64,000 bases of DNA, from positions 124,001 through 188,000 of the forward strand of contig NZ_PZZN01000001.1 in assembly GCF_003046295.1 (NCBI RefSeq), given 5' to 3'. The translations under genes and the position numbers were made by a program. Below are positions 47,651-58,326 of this stretch, in pieces. Origin of the DNA: Sphingomonas aerolata. Its GTDB lineage: Bacteria; Pseudomonadota; Alphaproteobacteria; Sphingomonadales; Sphingomonadaceae. Every line of letters begins with the position of its first letter. Position 1 is the stretch's first letter. The notes under the pieces were generated by a model. It was not told where the DNA came from. It searched no databases and saw nothing but the letters and a program-made list of their open reading frames with translations.

Positions 47651-48490
47651 TTAGCCCTTCCTCTTCGTCGAATGACGCGACCGGATGATCATCTTGTCGG
47701 TCGATTTGTTGTGACGCGTGCGCGCACCCTTCGTCGGCTTGCCCCACGGCGTGACCGGATGACGGCCACCCGAGGTGCGGCCTTCACCACCGCCGTGCGG
47801 ATGGTCGACCGGGTTCTTGGCGACGCCGCGCGTCAGCGGACGAATACCAAGCCAGCGCGAACGCCCTGCCTTGCCCAGGTTCTGGTTCTGGTTGTCGGGG
47901 TTCGAAACCGCGCCAACCGTCGCCATGCAATCGCTGCGGATGTAGCGCTGCTCGCCCGAGTTCAGGCGGACCATCACCATGCCCTTGTCGCGACCGACGA
48001 CCTGCACATACGTGCCGGCCGAACGGGCGATCTGGCCACCCTTCATCGGCTTCATCTCCACGTTGTGGACGATGGTGCCGACCGGCATCTGACCGAGTTC
48101 CATGGCATTGCCTGGCTTCACATCGGTCTTCTTGGCCGCGAGGACCTTGTCGCCAACGGCCAGACGCTGCGGCGCCAAGATATAGGCAAGCTCTTCGTCC
48201 GGGTACTTGACCAGGGCGATGAACGCGGTGCGGTTGGGATCATACTCGATCCGCTCGACAGTGCCTTCGACGTCCCACTTGCGACGCTTGAAGTCGATGT
48301 AGCGGTACTTCTGCTTGTGACCACCGGCGATGCCGCGCGAGGTCACATGACCCTTGTTGTTACGACCGCCGGTCTTGTGCTTGCCTTCGGTCAGCGCCTT
48401 GACGGGCTTGCCCTTCCAGAGCGACGACTTGTCGACCAGGATGAGACCGCGGCGTGCCGGCGATGTCGGATTATAATGCTTGAGTGCCAT
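47651..48490 (-). CDS. rplB: Ribosomal protein L2
   Basis: A 279-residue protein of the peptidyl-transferase region. [20 protein letters not shown] and the [20 protein letters not shown] segment, with the conserved histidine in HPHGGGEG, are diagnostic. It follows rplW by four bases. Confidence 0.98.
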   Translation of the reverse strand: MALKHYNPTSPARRGLILVDKSSLWKGKPVKALTEGKHKTGGRNNKGHVTSRGIAGGHKQKYRYIDFKRRKWDVEGTVERIEYDPNRTAFIALVKYPDEELAYILAPQRLAVGDKVLAAKKTDVKPGNAMELGQMPVGTIVHNVEMKPMKGGQIARSAGTYVQVVGRDKGMVMVRLNSGEQRYIRSDCMATVGAVSNPDNQNQNLGKAGRSRWLGIRPLTRGVAKNPVDHPHGGGEGRTSGGRHPVTPWGKPTKGARTRHNKSTDKMIIRSRHSTKRKG

Positions 48491-48494
48491 GGCC

Positions 48495-48809
48495 TCAGAT
48501 CCCCGTCGTCACGTCGATGGACTGACCGTCCTTCAACGTCACGATTGCCTTTTTCATGTCCGAGCGCGAGTAGTTCGTGCCCTTCCACTTCTTGGTCTTG
48601 CCCTTCTGGACGAGCGTGTTCACGCCGACGACGTTCACGTCGAACAGCGCCTCTACGGCCGCCTTGATCTCGGGCTTCGTGGCGTCGTTGGACACCTTGA
48701 ACACCACCGCGTTGTGCTCCGACAGGGTCGTCGTCTTCTCGGTGATGTGCGGGGCCAGGATAACGTCGTAATGACGATTATCGATGCCCGCCTTCTGCTT
48801 CTTAGCCAT
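48495..48809 (-). CDS. rplW: Ribosomal protein L23
   Basis: A 104-residue exit-tunnel protein and main docking site for SRP and trigger factor. [20 protein letters not shown] and [20 protein letters not shown] fit. It overlaps the rplD end by eight bases. Confidence 0.97.
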   Translation of the reverse strand: MAKKQKAGIDNRHYDVILAPHITEKTTTLSEHNAVVFKVSNDATKPEIKAAVEALFDVNVVGVNTLVQKGKTKKWKGTNYSRSDMKKAIVTLKDGQSIDVTTGI

Positions 48810-49428
48810 GGAAGCGCGCCTCCAGCTTTTCGACAGCGGCGCGCGTCAGCACCAGCGTGTCATGCTTCAGGATGTCGTAAACGTTGGCGCCGGCTGCCGG
48901 CATCACGTTCACTTCGTACAGGTTGCCCGCAGCGAATGCGAAGCTGGTGTCGACCATGTCGCCGTCGATGACGAGCGCACGCTTGCCGAAGCCGAGCTTG
49001 GCGAGATCGCCCTGCAGCGTCTTGGTCTTGCCACCCTCGACGGCCAGGCTGTCCATGATGACCAGCGAACCCGCCTTGGCGTGGCTGCTGAGCGCCATGC
49101 GCAGGCCGAGCGCGCGAACCTTCTTGTTCAGCGACGGGTTGAAGTCACGGACGCGGGCGCCGTGAGCCTTACCACCACCGATGAACACGGGCGCGCGACG
49201 ATCGCCGTGACGTGCGGTACCGCCGCCCTTCTGGCGACCGAACTTCTTGCCGGTGCGAGCGACGTCTGCGCGCTCACGGGTGCCACGAGCCGTCTCGCGA
49301 CGCTTCTCGAGCTGCCAGGTGACCACACGGTGCAGGATGTCGGCGCGCGGATCGAGACCGAAGATCTCGTCGTTAAGCTCGATGTCCGCGCCCTCGGTGC
49401 CGGCGAAAGATGAAAGCTTGATCTTCAC
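48802..49428 (-). CDS. rplD: Ribosomal protein L4
   Basis: A 208-residue protein that also regulates S10 operons in many bacteria. The exit-tunnel loop is [20 protein letters not shown]. Start is GTG 49428 (VKIKLSSF), two bases after the rplC stop; the much longer open frame upstream lies within rplC. Confidence 0.96.
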   Translation of the reverse strand: MKIKLSSFAGTEGADIELNDEIFGLDPRADILHRVVTWQLEKRRETARGTRERADVARTGKKFGRQKGGGTARHGDRRAPVFIGGGKAHGARVRDFNPSLNKKVRALGLRMALSSHAKAGSLVIMDSLAVEGGKTKTLQGDLAKLGFGKRALVIDGDMVDTSFAFAAGNLYEVNVMPAAGANVYDILKHDTLVLTRAAVEKLEARFHG

Positions 49429-49430
49429 GC

Positions 49431-50177
49431 TCAGCCCTCCTGGCCGTCGGCTGCAGGTGCGTCGGTCGTTTCGGCCGGCGTGTCTGCTGCGGTGTTGCTG
49501 TTGGCGGTCTTGAGACCGGCGGGGAACGGTGCGTCGGCGTGGCGCGCGACCTTCACCGAATCCTTGACGAAGAGCCAGCCGCCCTTGGAACCAGGAACCG
49601 AACCCTTGACGAACAGGAGACCACGCTCGACGTCCGTCGATACGATCTCGAGGTTCTGCTGGGTGCGATACTTGTCGCCCATGTGGCCGGCCATCTTCTT
49701 GTTCTTGAAGACCTTGCCCGGATCCTGGCGCTGACCGGTCGAACCGAGCGAACGGTGCGAGACCGAGACGCCGTGGGTTGCCCGCAGACCGCCGAAGCCC
49801 CAACGCTTCATGCCGCCCTGAAAGCCCTTACCCTGGGTCTTGCCCTGGATATCGACGATCTGGCCTGCGACATAATGGTCAGCCGAGATCTCGGCGCCAA
49901 CATCGAGCAGGCCGTCTGCGTTCACACGGAACTCATGGACGACAGCCTTGGGCTCCACTTCGGCCTTGCCGAAATGGCCACGCTGCGGCTTTGCAACATT
50001 CTTCGACTTGGCAACGCCTGCACCAAGCTGGACGGCGGTGTAGCCGTCACGATCCATTTCGCGAACGGAAATGACCTGATTGCCTTCGAGTGCCAGAACG
50101 GTGACCGGCACGTGCCGACCATCTTCCTGGAACAGGCGGGTCATCCCCATTTTCTTCGCGATCACGCCAGTACGCAT
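49431..50177 (-). CDS. rplC: Ribosomal protein L3
   Basis: A 248-residue protein. [20 protein letters not shown] and the [20 protein letters not shown] segment (with the glutamine region methylated in E. coli) define L3. The last ~35 residues are an Ala/Thr/Asp-rich tail absent from E. coli. A 287-base spacer with two hairpins separates it from rpsJ. Confidence 0.97.
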   Translation of the reverse strand: MRTGVIAKKMGMTRLFQEDGRHVPVTVLALEGNQVISVREMDRDGYTAVQLGAGVAKSKNVAKPQRGHFGKAEVEPKAVVHEFRVNADGLLDVGAEISADHYVAGQIVDIQGKTQGKGFQGGMKRWGFGGLRATHGVSVSHRSLGSTGQRQDPGKVFKNKKMAGHMGDKYRTQQNLEIVSTDVERGLLFVKGSVPGSKGGWLFVKDSVKVARHADAPFPAGLKTANSNTAADTPAETTDAPAADGQEG

Positions 50178-50347
50178 GATCTTGTCCCTTCCTAGACAGA
50201 GGCCCCGTCGGACTATTCCTCGGGGGCTTGCGGACCATGTCCGGAGCAAGCTCCATGATGCATCCACCTGACCCCATCCCCGGCAAAAGCCCTGAATGGA
50301 GTCGGATCAACCCGGTAAATACGAAACGCGCCCCGTCCCGGGCTGGT

Positions 50348-50367
50348 GTTCCTGCGAACGCAGGAAC
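50348..50367. repeat. Perfect palindrome between rpsJ and rplC
   Basis: GTTCCTGCGAACGCAGGAAC is a 9-bp inverted repeat with a two-base centre. A second hairpin, 50386-50392 with 50399-50405, lies 19 bases away. Both fall in the leader of rplC, where they might affect S10 operon expression. Confidence 0.7.
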
Positions 50368-50464
50368 GTGACGGGGGACGCTGCCCCGTCGGTTTGCACC
50401 GACGGCGGTATCCCAATGTCGAACGGCGCGGGACCGTTACCGGTCGACCGCGCCGCGCTCGCCC

Positions 50465-50773
50465 TTAGGCGAGCTTGATCTCGACGTCAACGCCAGCGGC
50501 GAGGTCCAGCTTCATCAGCGCATCGACCGTCTGCGGCGTCGGCTGGACGATATCCAGCATACGCTTGTACGTGCGCACCTCGAACTGCTCGCGCGACTTC
50601 TTGTCGATGTGCGGGCCGCGGTTCACGGTGAATTTTTCGATGCGCGTCGGAAGGGGAATCGGACCGCGGATGAGCGCGCCGGTGCGGCGTGCGGTGTCGG
50701 CGATGTCGCCGGTGGCCTGATCGAGCACGCGGTGATCGAACGCCTTCAGACGAATGCGGATATTGCTGTCCAT
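50465..50773 (-). CDS. rpsJ: Ribosomal protein S10
   Basis: A 102-residue protein, also a NusG/NusE antitermination partner. [20 protein letters not shown] and [20 protein letters not shown] are diagnostic. It is separated from tuf by about 1.3 kb holding two unrelated genes, although these are normally adjacent. Confidence 0.97.
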   Translation of the reverse strand: MDSNIRIRLKAFDHRVLDQATGDIADTARRTGALIRGPIPLPTRIEKFTVNRGPHIDKKSREQFEVRTYKRMLDIVQPTPQTVDALMKLDLAAGVDVEIKLA

Positions 50774-50867
50774 AGTCCCTACCGATGCGAAAGAGCGGGC
50801 CCGTTTCCGGGCTCTTGCTGGTTGATGTTTAAACCGAAGGCGGGCCATTACGGGAGAGTCGGTTGAA

Positions 50868-51356
50868 ATGCAACCGGCGGTTGTGGGTTTTCCGGATCGA
50901 TCTGTCGAACGCCATGCTACCCATCGATCCTCCCCCGCCAGAGGAGGTGGCACGCGAAGCGTGACGGAGGGGGAGGAAAGTGATGCAGCTCGAAGGATCC
51001 CTGACCGGCCGCAGCAACGCAAGCGGCTACGGAAACAGATGACCCCGCCCGAGATAGCATTGTGGCTGGCGTTACGAGGTAACGAGGCAGGACTCCGCTT
51101 CAGACGACAACATGCTGCAGGGCAGTATGTGTTGGACTTTTCCTGCGCCCCAGCCCGACTTGCGATCGAAGTCGACGGCGAAGCCCACAACCACGGCAAC
51201 CGCCCCGAACGAGATGCAACGCGAGACGCCTGGCTAATCGCCCAAGACATCCGCGTCCTCCGCTACCCAGCCCGCGAAATGCTGGCCAATCTCGACGACG
51301 TCGTCCGCCAGATCACGTCCGTCGCACTGCAACGCCGGACCACCATCGAGAGCTGA
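50868..51356 (+). CDS. DUF559 (Vsr-like) nuclease-family protein
   Basis: Up to 162 residues. The folded part, from about [14 protein letters not shown], is a DUF559 domain related to very-short-patch-repair endonucleases: [20 protein letters not shown] then [12 protein letters not shown], with the D-x-ExD/H residues of a PD-(D/E)XK active site, then [18 protein letters not shown]. The N-terminal 55 residues are encoded partly by a repeat (50928-50976) and look disordered. The start is uncertain: ATG 50868, GTG 50961 (inside the repeat) or ATG 51039. It lies opposite to the ribosomal genes and is bracketed by inverted copies of one repeat. Function unknown. Confidence 0.78.
   Translation: MQPAVVGFPDRSVERHATHRSSPARGGGTRSVTEGEESDAARRIPDRPQQRKRLRKQMTPPEIALWLALRGNEAGLRFRRQHAAGQYVLDFSCAPARLAIEVDGEAHNHGNRPERDATRDAWLIAQDIRVLRYPAREMLANLDDVVRQITSVALQRRTTIES
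50928..50976. repeat. Left repeat bracketing the DUF559 gene
   Basis: This 49-base element begins TCCTCCCCCG and ends GGGGGAGG, with an internal CACGC-GAA-GCGTG hairpin, so the whole can fold back on itself. An inverted copy lies at 51363-51410 on the other side of the gene. Confidence 0.8.
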
Positions 51357-51362
51357 TCGCCC

Positions 51363-51410
51363 CCTCCCCCTCCGACGCCTCAGGCGCCACCTCCCCCTAG
51401 CGGGGGAGGA
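51363..51410. repeat. Right repeat bracketing the DUF559 gene
   Basis: The reverse complement begins TCCTCCCCCG and continues with GGAGGTGGC, matching the left repeat; its central hairpin GACGCCTCAGGCGCC differs in sequence but keeps a stem. It starts seven bases after the DUF559 stop. Confidence 0.8.
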
Positions 51411-51428
51411 TTTGCACGGAAGGCAGGT

Positions 51429-51866
51429 CTACAAGCCAGTGTAGGCAATATCGCCAGTCGCCCAAATCACACGACCAGCGGGATCCTGCTTCCAATACAC
51501 GGTCCCAAACGCCGCTTGATAAGTCGCAACTCCGTTCGACCGCCGCTGCCGAAACTCAGCCCAGCTTACGGTTTTGTCGAATGAGCAACCGTCGTGAATG
51601 ATGAACCCTTGCCGCAAGAGGGTGGTCCTAAGTTTCGAAGCTGGCGATCCGGCTGGATAGTCAGCCCGAAGCCGCTCGACGATTTCAGGCGAGTGGGATG
51701 CAGTTTCAGTCGGAGAGCCGTGATCATTACCGCCTTCGCATAGCGAGTTGCTCCCTCCTGTCGTCGTGGCGCCGATAAGGATCTCGGGCAGCTCCTCCAC
51801 AGCCTGTCCGCACCCGCTAAGAGCAAGGCAGGCAGCGATGAGCGGAAGAGGATTTTGAAATGCCAT
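51429..51866 (-). CDS. Small lipoprotein, hypothetical
   Basis: A 145-residue protein with a lipoprotein signal (MAFQNPLPLIAACLALSGC, lipidation at Cys 19). The mature part holds cysteines at SLCEGG and HDGCSF and ends KQDPAGRVIWATGDIAYTG. I recognise no family. Codon use is visibly less GC-rich than the neighbouring ribosomal genes, which suggests acquisition. It lies between the tuf terminator and the DUF559 cassette. Confidence 0.65.
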   Translation of the reverse strand: MAFQNPLPLIAACLALSGCGQAVEELPEILIGATTTGGSNSLCEGGNDHGSPTETASHSPEIVERLRADYPAGSPASKLRTTLLRQGFIIHDGCSFDKTVSWAEFRQRRSNGVATYQAAFGTVYWKQDPAGRVIWATGDIAYTGL

Positions 51867-51969
51867 ACCCTTGTTTTGCCCGGCATCACGAATGTCCGCT
51901 AGCGGGCGGCCGCCGAGGACGCTGATCGATTTGATCGACACACTTCCCGAACGCCACTTTCCCAAACAC

Positions 51970-52003
51970 AAAAAGCCCGGCCTCTCTCGCGAGAAGCCGG
52001 GCT
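51970..52003 (-). terminator. Rho-independent terminator after tuf
   Basis: The stem is 51974-51981 with 51996-52003 (AGCCCGGC and complement), with an additional self-complementary TCTCGCGAGA centre. On the minus strand it is followed by TTTTTG. It ends the str operon transcript 30 bases after tuf. Confidence 0.85.
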
Positions 52004-52032
52004 CTTCGATCATCTCCCGAGGGAGAAGATGC

Positions 52033-53226
52033 TTACTTGTCGATCTGGCTGACGACGCCTGCACCGACGGTACGGCCGCCTTCGCGGATCGTGAAGCGCT
52101 GGCCCACGTCCATGGCGATCGGTGCGATCAGCTTGATGCCGAGCGACACGTTGTCGCCTGGCATCACCATCTCGGTGCCCTCAGGCAGCTCGACGGTGCC
52201 GGTCACGTCGGTCGTACGGAAGTAGAACTGCGGGCGATAGTTGGCGAAGAACGGCGTGTGACGGCCACCCTCTTCCTTCGACAGCACGTAGACTTCCGAG
52301 TTGAAGTCGGTGTGCGGCTTGATCGTGCCTGGCTTGCAGAGCACCTGGCCACGCTCGACTTCGTCGCGTGCAACGCCGCGGATCAGCGCGCCGACGTTAT
52401 CGCCAGCCTGGCCCTGGTCGAGCAGCTTGCGGAACATCTCGACGCCCGTGACGGTCGTCTTGCGAACGGTCGGGTGGATACCGACGATCTCGACTTCCTC
52501 GCCAACCTTGACGATGCCGGTCTCGACGCGGCCGGTGACAACCGTACCACGACCCGAGATCGAGAACACGTCCTCGATCGGCATCATGAACGGCTTGTCG
52601 AGCGGACGCTCGGGCTGCGGAATGTAGTCGTCGACAGCCTGCATCAGCTCGGTGACGGCGTCGGCGCCGAGCTTCTGGTTCGAACCCGACAGCGCGCAGG
52701 TTGCCGAACCCTTGATGACGGGGATGTCGTCGCCCGGGAAGTCGTACGAGCTGAGCAGCTCGCGGATTTCCATCTCGACCAGCTCGAGGATTTCCTCGTC
52801 GTCGACCAGATCGACCTTGTTCATGAACACGACCATGGCAGGCACGCCGACCTGGCGTGCGAGCAGGATGTGCTCACGGGTCTGCGGCATCGGGCCATCG
52901 GTCGCCGAAACGACGAGGATCGCGCCGTCCATCTGGGCTGCGCCGGTGATCATGTTCTTCACATAATCGGCGTGGCCCGGGCAATCGACGTGCGCGTAGT
53001 GACGGTTGGCCGTCTCGTACTCGACGTGTGCGGTCGAGATCGTGATGCCGCGCTCGCGCTCCTCGGGAGCCTTGTCGATGTTTGCGAAGTCGACAGCGGT
53101 ACCGCCGGTCGTCTCGGCGAGAACCTTCGTGATCGCAGCGGTGAGCGACGTCTTGCCATGATCGACGTGACCGATGGTGCCGATGTTGAGATGCGGCTTG
53201 TTCCGCTCAAATTTTGCCTTGGCCAT
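52033..53226 (-). CDS. tuf: Elongation factor Tu
   Basis: A 397-residue GTPase that brings aminoacyl-tRNA to the ribosome. [10 protein letters not shown] (P-loop), [20 protein letters not shown] and NKVDLVDD are the GTP motifs; the closing [20 protein letters not shown] is domain III. It follows fusA by about 100 bases. A strong terminator behind it isolates it from the inserted genes. Confidence 0.98.
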   Translation of the reverse strand: MAKAKFERNKPHLNIGTIGHVDHGKTSLTAAITKVLAETTGGTAVDFANIDKAPEERERGITISTAHVEYETANRHYAHVDCPGHADYVKNMITGAAQMDGAILVVSATDGPMPQTREHILLARQVGVPAMVVFMNKVDLVDDEEILELVEMEIRELLSSYDFPGDDIPVIKGSATCALSGSNQKLGADAVTELMQAVDDYIPQPERPLDKPFMMPIEDVFSISGRGTVVTGRVETGIVKVGEEVEIVGIHPTVRKTTVTGVEMFRKLLDQGQAGDNVGALIRGVARDEVERGQVLCKPGTIKPHTDFNSEVYVLSKEEGGRHTPFFANYRPQFYFRTTDVTGTVELPEGTEMVMPGDNVSLGIKLIAPIAMDVGQRFTIREGGRTVGAGVVSQIDK

Positions 53227-53332
53227 TGTTTCCTACCTTCTGATTCGTATTCCGGTGCCACACCGGGAACCGCGCGAACGCGGCCCCATAGCGGCTGTTA
53301 AAGCCTGACGCTAGCCCTACCCCCTTAAAGGA

Positions 53333-55429
<2,097 letters not shown>

Positions 55430-55450
55430 GATCGTGCTTCCTTAAGGATA

Positions 55451-55477
55451 TGGGGAGCCGAACGTGCCGGCTCCCCA
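55451..55477. other. Stem-loop between rpsG and fusA
   Basis: A perfect 10-bp stem (55451-55460 with 55468-55477; TGGGGAGCCG and complement) and a seven-base loop. It sits directly ahead of the fusA ribosome-binding site and has no T-run, so it may tune fusA translation or mRNA stability. Confidence 0.5.
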
Positions 55478-55552
55478 ATATATAGGTGTTTGCGTTACGG
55501 GCGAAAGACCGCCCGTGACACGGTTACCAATGCTAGGCTTCGAAGCCCGCTG

Positions 55553-56023
55553 TTACCAGCGGTAGTGCGAGAATGCACGGTTGGCTTCTGCCATCCGGTG
55601 CGTGTCTTCGCGCTTCTTGACCGCGTTGCCGCGGTTGTTCGCCGCGTCTATCAGCTCGCCCGACAGCCGTGCGGCCATCGTGTTCTCGCTGCGCGAACGT
55701 GCCGCACCGATCAGCCAGCGGATCGCCAGCGCCTGTGCACGCTCGGGACGCACTTCGACGGGAACCTGGTAGGTTGCACCACCGACGCGACGCGAACGGA
55801 CTTCGATGCCCGGCTTCACGTTGTTCAGCGCATCATGAAAAACGCCGATCGGGTCGCGCTTGGCGCGGCTCTCGACGGTTTCGAATGCACCGTACACGAT
55901 CAGCTCTGCGACGGACTTCTTGCCGTCCAGCATGACGCTGTTCATGAACTTCGACAGAACCTCATCCCCGAACTTGGGATCAGGCAGGATGACCCGCTTT
56001 TCGGGACGACGACGACGTGCCAT
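55553..56023 (-). CDS. rpsG: Ribosomal protein S7
   Basis: A 156-residue 30S head organiser. [20 protein letters not shown] and the [20 protein letters not shown] segment are diagnostic; [25 protein letters not shown] ending is present. In E. coli it represses the str operon. Confidence 0.97.
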   Translation of the reverse strand: MARRRRPEKRVILPDPKFGDEVLSKFMNSVMLDGKKSVAELIVYGAFETVESRAKRDPIGVFHDALNNVKPGIEVRSRRVGGATYQVPVEVRPERAQALAIRWLIGAARSRSENTMAARLSGELIDAANNRGNAVKKREDTHRMAEANRAFSHYRW

Positions 56024-56099
56024 TTTATATTCCTTCTAAACTTCAGCCTGTGTGATCAAACATACCAGTGCCGACTTGCGTCGGTTGGCATTGATCGGC

Positions 56100-56471
56100 T
56101 TACTTCGGACGCTTGGCGCCGTACTTGGAACGCGACTGACGCCGGTCCTTCACACCCTGTGTATCGAGCACGCCGCGCAGGACGTGATAGCGAACACCGG
56201 GAAGATCGCGGACACGACCGCCACGGATCAGGACAACCGAATGCTCCTGAAGATTGTGGCCCTCGCCCGGGATGTAGCTGATGACTTCGCGCTGGTTGGT
56301 CAGGCGAACCTTGGCCACCTTGCGCAGAGCCGAGTTCGGCTTCTTCGGGGTCGTCGTGTAGACGCGGGTGCAAACGCCGCGCTTCTGCGGGTTGGCTTCC
56401 ATCGCAGGGACCTTCGACTTGGCCTTCTGCGGATCGCGGCCCTTGCGGACCAGCTGGTTGATCGTCGGCAT
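56100..56471 (-). CDS. rpsL: Ribosomal protein S12 with Arg at position 88
   Basis: A 123-residue decoding-centre protein. [20 protein letters not shown] starts it; [20 protein letters not shown] carries K43 unchanged. The second streptomycin region reads [13 protein letters not shown], with Arg (codon CGC) at residue 88 where Lys is nearly universal. K88R in S12 is an established streptomycin-resistance change in E. coli and mycobacteria. CGC differs from both Lys codons at two or three bases, so a single recent mutation is unlikely. ATG 56471 has GAAGG five bases upstream; an in-frame GTG at 56483 is the alternative. Confidence 0.96.
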   Translation of the reverse strand: MPTINQLVRKGRDPQKAKSKVPAMEANPQKRGVCTRVYTTTPKKPNSALRKVAKVRLTNQREVISYIPGEGHNLQEHSVVLIRGGRVRDLPGVRYHVLRGVLDTQGVKDRRQSRSKYGAKRPK

Positions 56472-56786
56472 TGAAGCCTTCACCTTTCAAATGGTTACTT
56501 TGCTGGAGCCATTGAGGCGCCTGAGAATACAAAAAGGACCCTAGGAAGCGCAAAACGCTCCTCAGGCCCTGGAATGCATCCAGCAATGTTCAAGCATGCC
56601 CGGCGGGAAAGACTCCCGAAGAACAGGGCGCGCCTATAGGTCAGGAGTCAGCCGCGGTCAACACGGGGATCACCCCACGCTGCCCTGAACCCGACGCCAG
56701 ATTGGTTGCACGTTCGACAATCGTGCGTCGGGCATGAACAGGTGCTTGCCCTGCCGCGGACATGGCGCTAGAGCCCGCCACCGCAC
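56472..56786. other. 315-base spacer upstream of rpsL
   Basis: The spacer must hold the minus-strand str operon promoter and the plus-strand tRNA-Trp promoter. A possible str promoter is listed at 56524-56553. I see no gene in it. Confidence 0.5.
56524..56553 (-). promoter_or_regulatory. Possible str-operon promoter
   Basis: On the minus strand TTGCGC (56548-56553) and TATTCT (56524-56529) are spaced by 18 bases, about 50 bases upstream of the rpsL start. This is a weak consensus match only. Confidence 0.3.
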
Positions 56787-56863
56787 AGGAGTGTAGCTCA
56801 GTTGGTTAGAGCGTCGGTCTCCAAAACCGAAGGCCCTCGGTTCGAATCCGAGCACTCCTGCCA
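56787..56863 (+). tRNA. tRNA-Trp (CCA)
   Basis: A 77-nt cloverleaf. Acceptor AGGAGTG pairs with CACTCCT, the anticodon stem TCGGT pairs with ACCGA around CTCCAAA (anticodon CCA at 56821-56823), and the 3' CCA is encoded. Its place before secE-nusG is typical. Confidence 0.97.
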
Positions 56864-57039
56864 GGTCTTCCCACATCGCCGATCGACAGCTGCCGTGACC
56901 CATTGGTCAGCGGCCGACGTTCTGCGCCTGTCACGATTGCATAAAACGCATTTCATAATGCAATTTGCGCAGTTGTGAAATTCGCTGCTGCGATGCACAA
57001 AGACTGTGCCTTTCAGGCATCCTCTCCTAAAACTTTTAC

Positions 57040-57066
57040 GGCCGGTCTCTGACCGGCCTTTTTTTT
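57040..57066 (+). terminator. Rho-independent terminator downstream of tRNA-Trp
   Basis: A perfect 8-bp stem (57040-57047 with 57051-57058; GGCCGGTC and complement), loop TCT, then eight T residues. It stands about 177 bases beyond the tRNA-Trp 3' end, so a transcript longer than the tRNA must end here. Confidence 0.88.
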
Positions 57067-57503
57067 GGTCTGCGCGCTGATATACCGAATGACGGTCCGT
57101 CACGCCGGCAAACATAACAGAAACGCAGGAGAGGCGCCGCCGGCAAGACCGGCACCGGTTGACGGCCGGCGGGGGAGAGGGCGCAAACGCCCGCCCCCGC
57201 GCCTTCCGGTCCCGCCTCCTACGCATCCCCTTATGCTTTTAACCGTGTGCGAAAGGCTGGTGCATCGCGACGTACGCGCTGCCGAGTCGGGCCATCACAG
57301 GGCCGCCCGGCGGACGCTGCCGCCCCGCCCCTTGCGTTCCGTCGGCGCGGAAGCTATCTGCGCCGCCATCCGACAGCGAGACGGACGCATGCCCGACCCC
57401 TTTGACGGGGCCCTATTGACGGGGCGACCCTTCACAGGGAGCGGGTTATGGGTCTATGCCTCGCTTCTTTTCATGTCTCCATCAGGCGGGTTCGAACAGC
57501 ACC
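57067..57503. other. 437-base stretch upstream of secE
   Basis: No supported gene. The stretch probably holds the secE-nusG promoter. TTGACGGGGC occurs twice (57402-57411 and 57416-57425), either of which could be a -35 element, but no well-spaced -10 was found. The open frame across it is arginine/proline-rich and looks like noise. Confidence 0.5.
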
Positions 57504-57701
57504 GTGGCTAAAACGTCCCCACTCGAATTCATCCGGCAGGTCCGCACCGAAACCTCCAAGGTTACGTGGCCGACGCGTCGCGAGACGATCATGACCGGGG
57601 TGATGGTCGTCATCATGACGACGATCCTCGCGCTCTTCTTCTTCGGCGTCGACTCGATCCTTCAGGCGATCGTCACCGCCCTTCTGAAACTCGCTCAATA
57701 A
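57504..57701 (+). CDS. secE: Protein translocase subunit SecE
   Basis: A 65-residue single-helix SecE. SPLEFIRQVRTETSKVTWPT is the conserved cytoplasmic amphipathic part, then one transmembrane helix from about residue 30 (MTGVMVVIMTTILALFFFG). The start is GTG 57504 (VAKTS); upstream codons look non-coding. It pairs with SecY and is followed by nusG nine bases later. Confidence 0.95.
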   Translation: MAKTSPLEFIRQVRTETSKVTWPTRRETIMTGVMVVIMTTILALFFFGVDSILQAIVTALLKLAQ

Positions 57702-57710
57702 GGTCCGCAC

Positions 57711-58247
57711 ATGGCGCGCTGGTACATCATTCACGCCTATTCGGGCTTCGAGGGCAAGGTCCGCGACTCGATCATGGCAGAGGCGACCCGCATGGGTCTC
57801 GAGCAGCTCGTCGAGCAGATCGAAGTCCCCACCGAGACGATCACCGAGGCCCGCCGCGGCAAGAAGATCGCGGTCGAGCGCAAGTTCATGCCGGGCTACG
57901 TGCTCGCCAAGCTGAACATGAACGACGACGTCTATCACCTCGTCAAGAACACCCCCAAGGTGACCGGCTTCCTTGGCAGCATGGGCAAGCCGCAGGCGAT
58001 CAGCGAGGCGGAAGCCACGCGGATGCTGAACAGCAAGGAAGAGGCCGCGGCCGCTCCCAAGCAGAAGGTCAAGGTCGACTACGAGATCGGCGATCAGGTC
58101 AAGGTGCTCGACGGTCCGTTCGCGAGCTTCAACGGCCTGGTCGAGGAACTCGATTTCGACCGCAGCCGCGTCAAGGTGTCGGTGTCGATCTTCGGTCGCG
58201 CCACCCCGGTCGAGCTCGAGTTCGAGCAGGTCGAACGCTCGAAGTAA
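57711..58247 (+). CDS. nusG: Transcription elongation factor NusG
   Basis: A 178-residue NusG. The NGN domain shows RWYIIHAYSGFEGKVRDSI and FMPGYVLAKLNM; the KOW domain is DYEIGDQVKVLDGPFASFNG. It couples RNA polymerase to Rho or, through S10, to ribosomes. It ends the secE-nusG operon at a strong terminator. Confidence 0.97.
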   Translation: MARWYIIHAYSGFEGKVRDSIMAEATRMGLEQLVEQIEVPTETITEARRGKKIAVERKFMPGYVLAKLNMNDDVYHLVKNTPKVTGFLGSMGKPQAISEAEATRMLNSKEEAAAAPKQKVKVDYEIGDQVKVLDGPFASFNGLVEELDFDRSRVKVSVSIFGRATPVELEFEQVERSK

Positions 58248-58290
58248 TCACCGCCTGAGTCTGCGGGCTCGGTCTGGACAATCGAACATG

Positions 58291-58326
58291 GGCCTGATGC
58301 TGCGACGCCGCGGCATCAGGCCTTTT
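58291..58326 (+). terminator. Rho-independent terminator after nusG
   Basis: A perfect 10-bp stem (58291-58300 with 58313-58322; GGCCTGATGC and complement) followed by TTTTC. It overlaps the stop region of the convergent glycosyltransferase, so it may serve both directions. Confidence 0.85.

Noticed and set aside
57065..57511. Open frame ahead of secE
   Set aside because: The translation is low-complexity and Arg/Pro-rich, begins inside a terminator, and is out of frame with secE.
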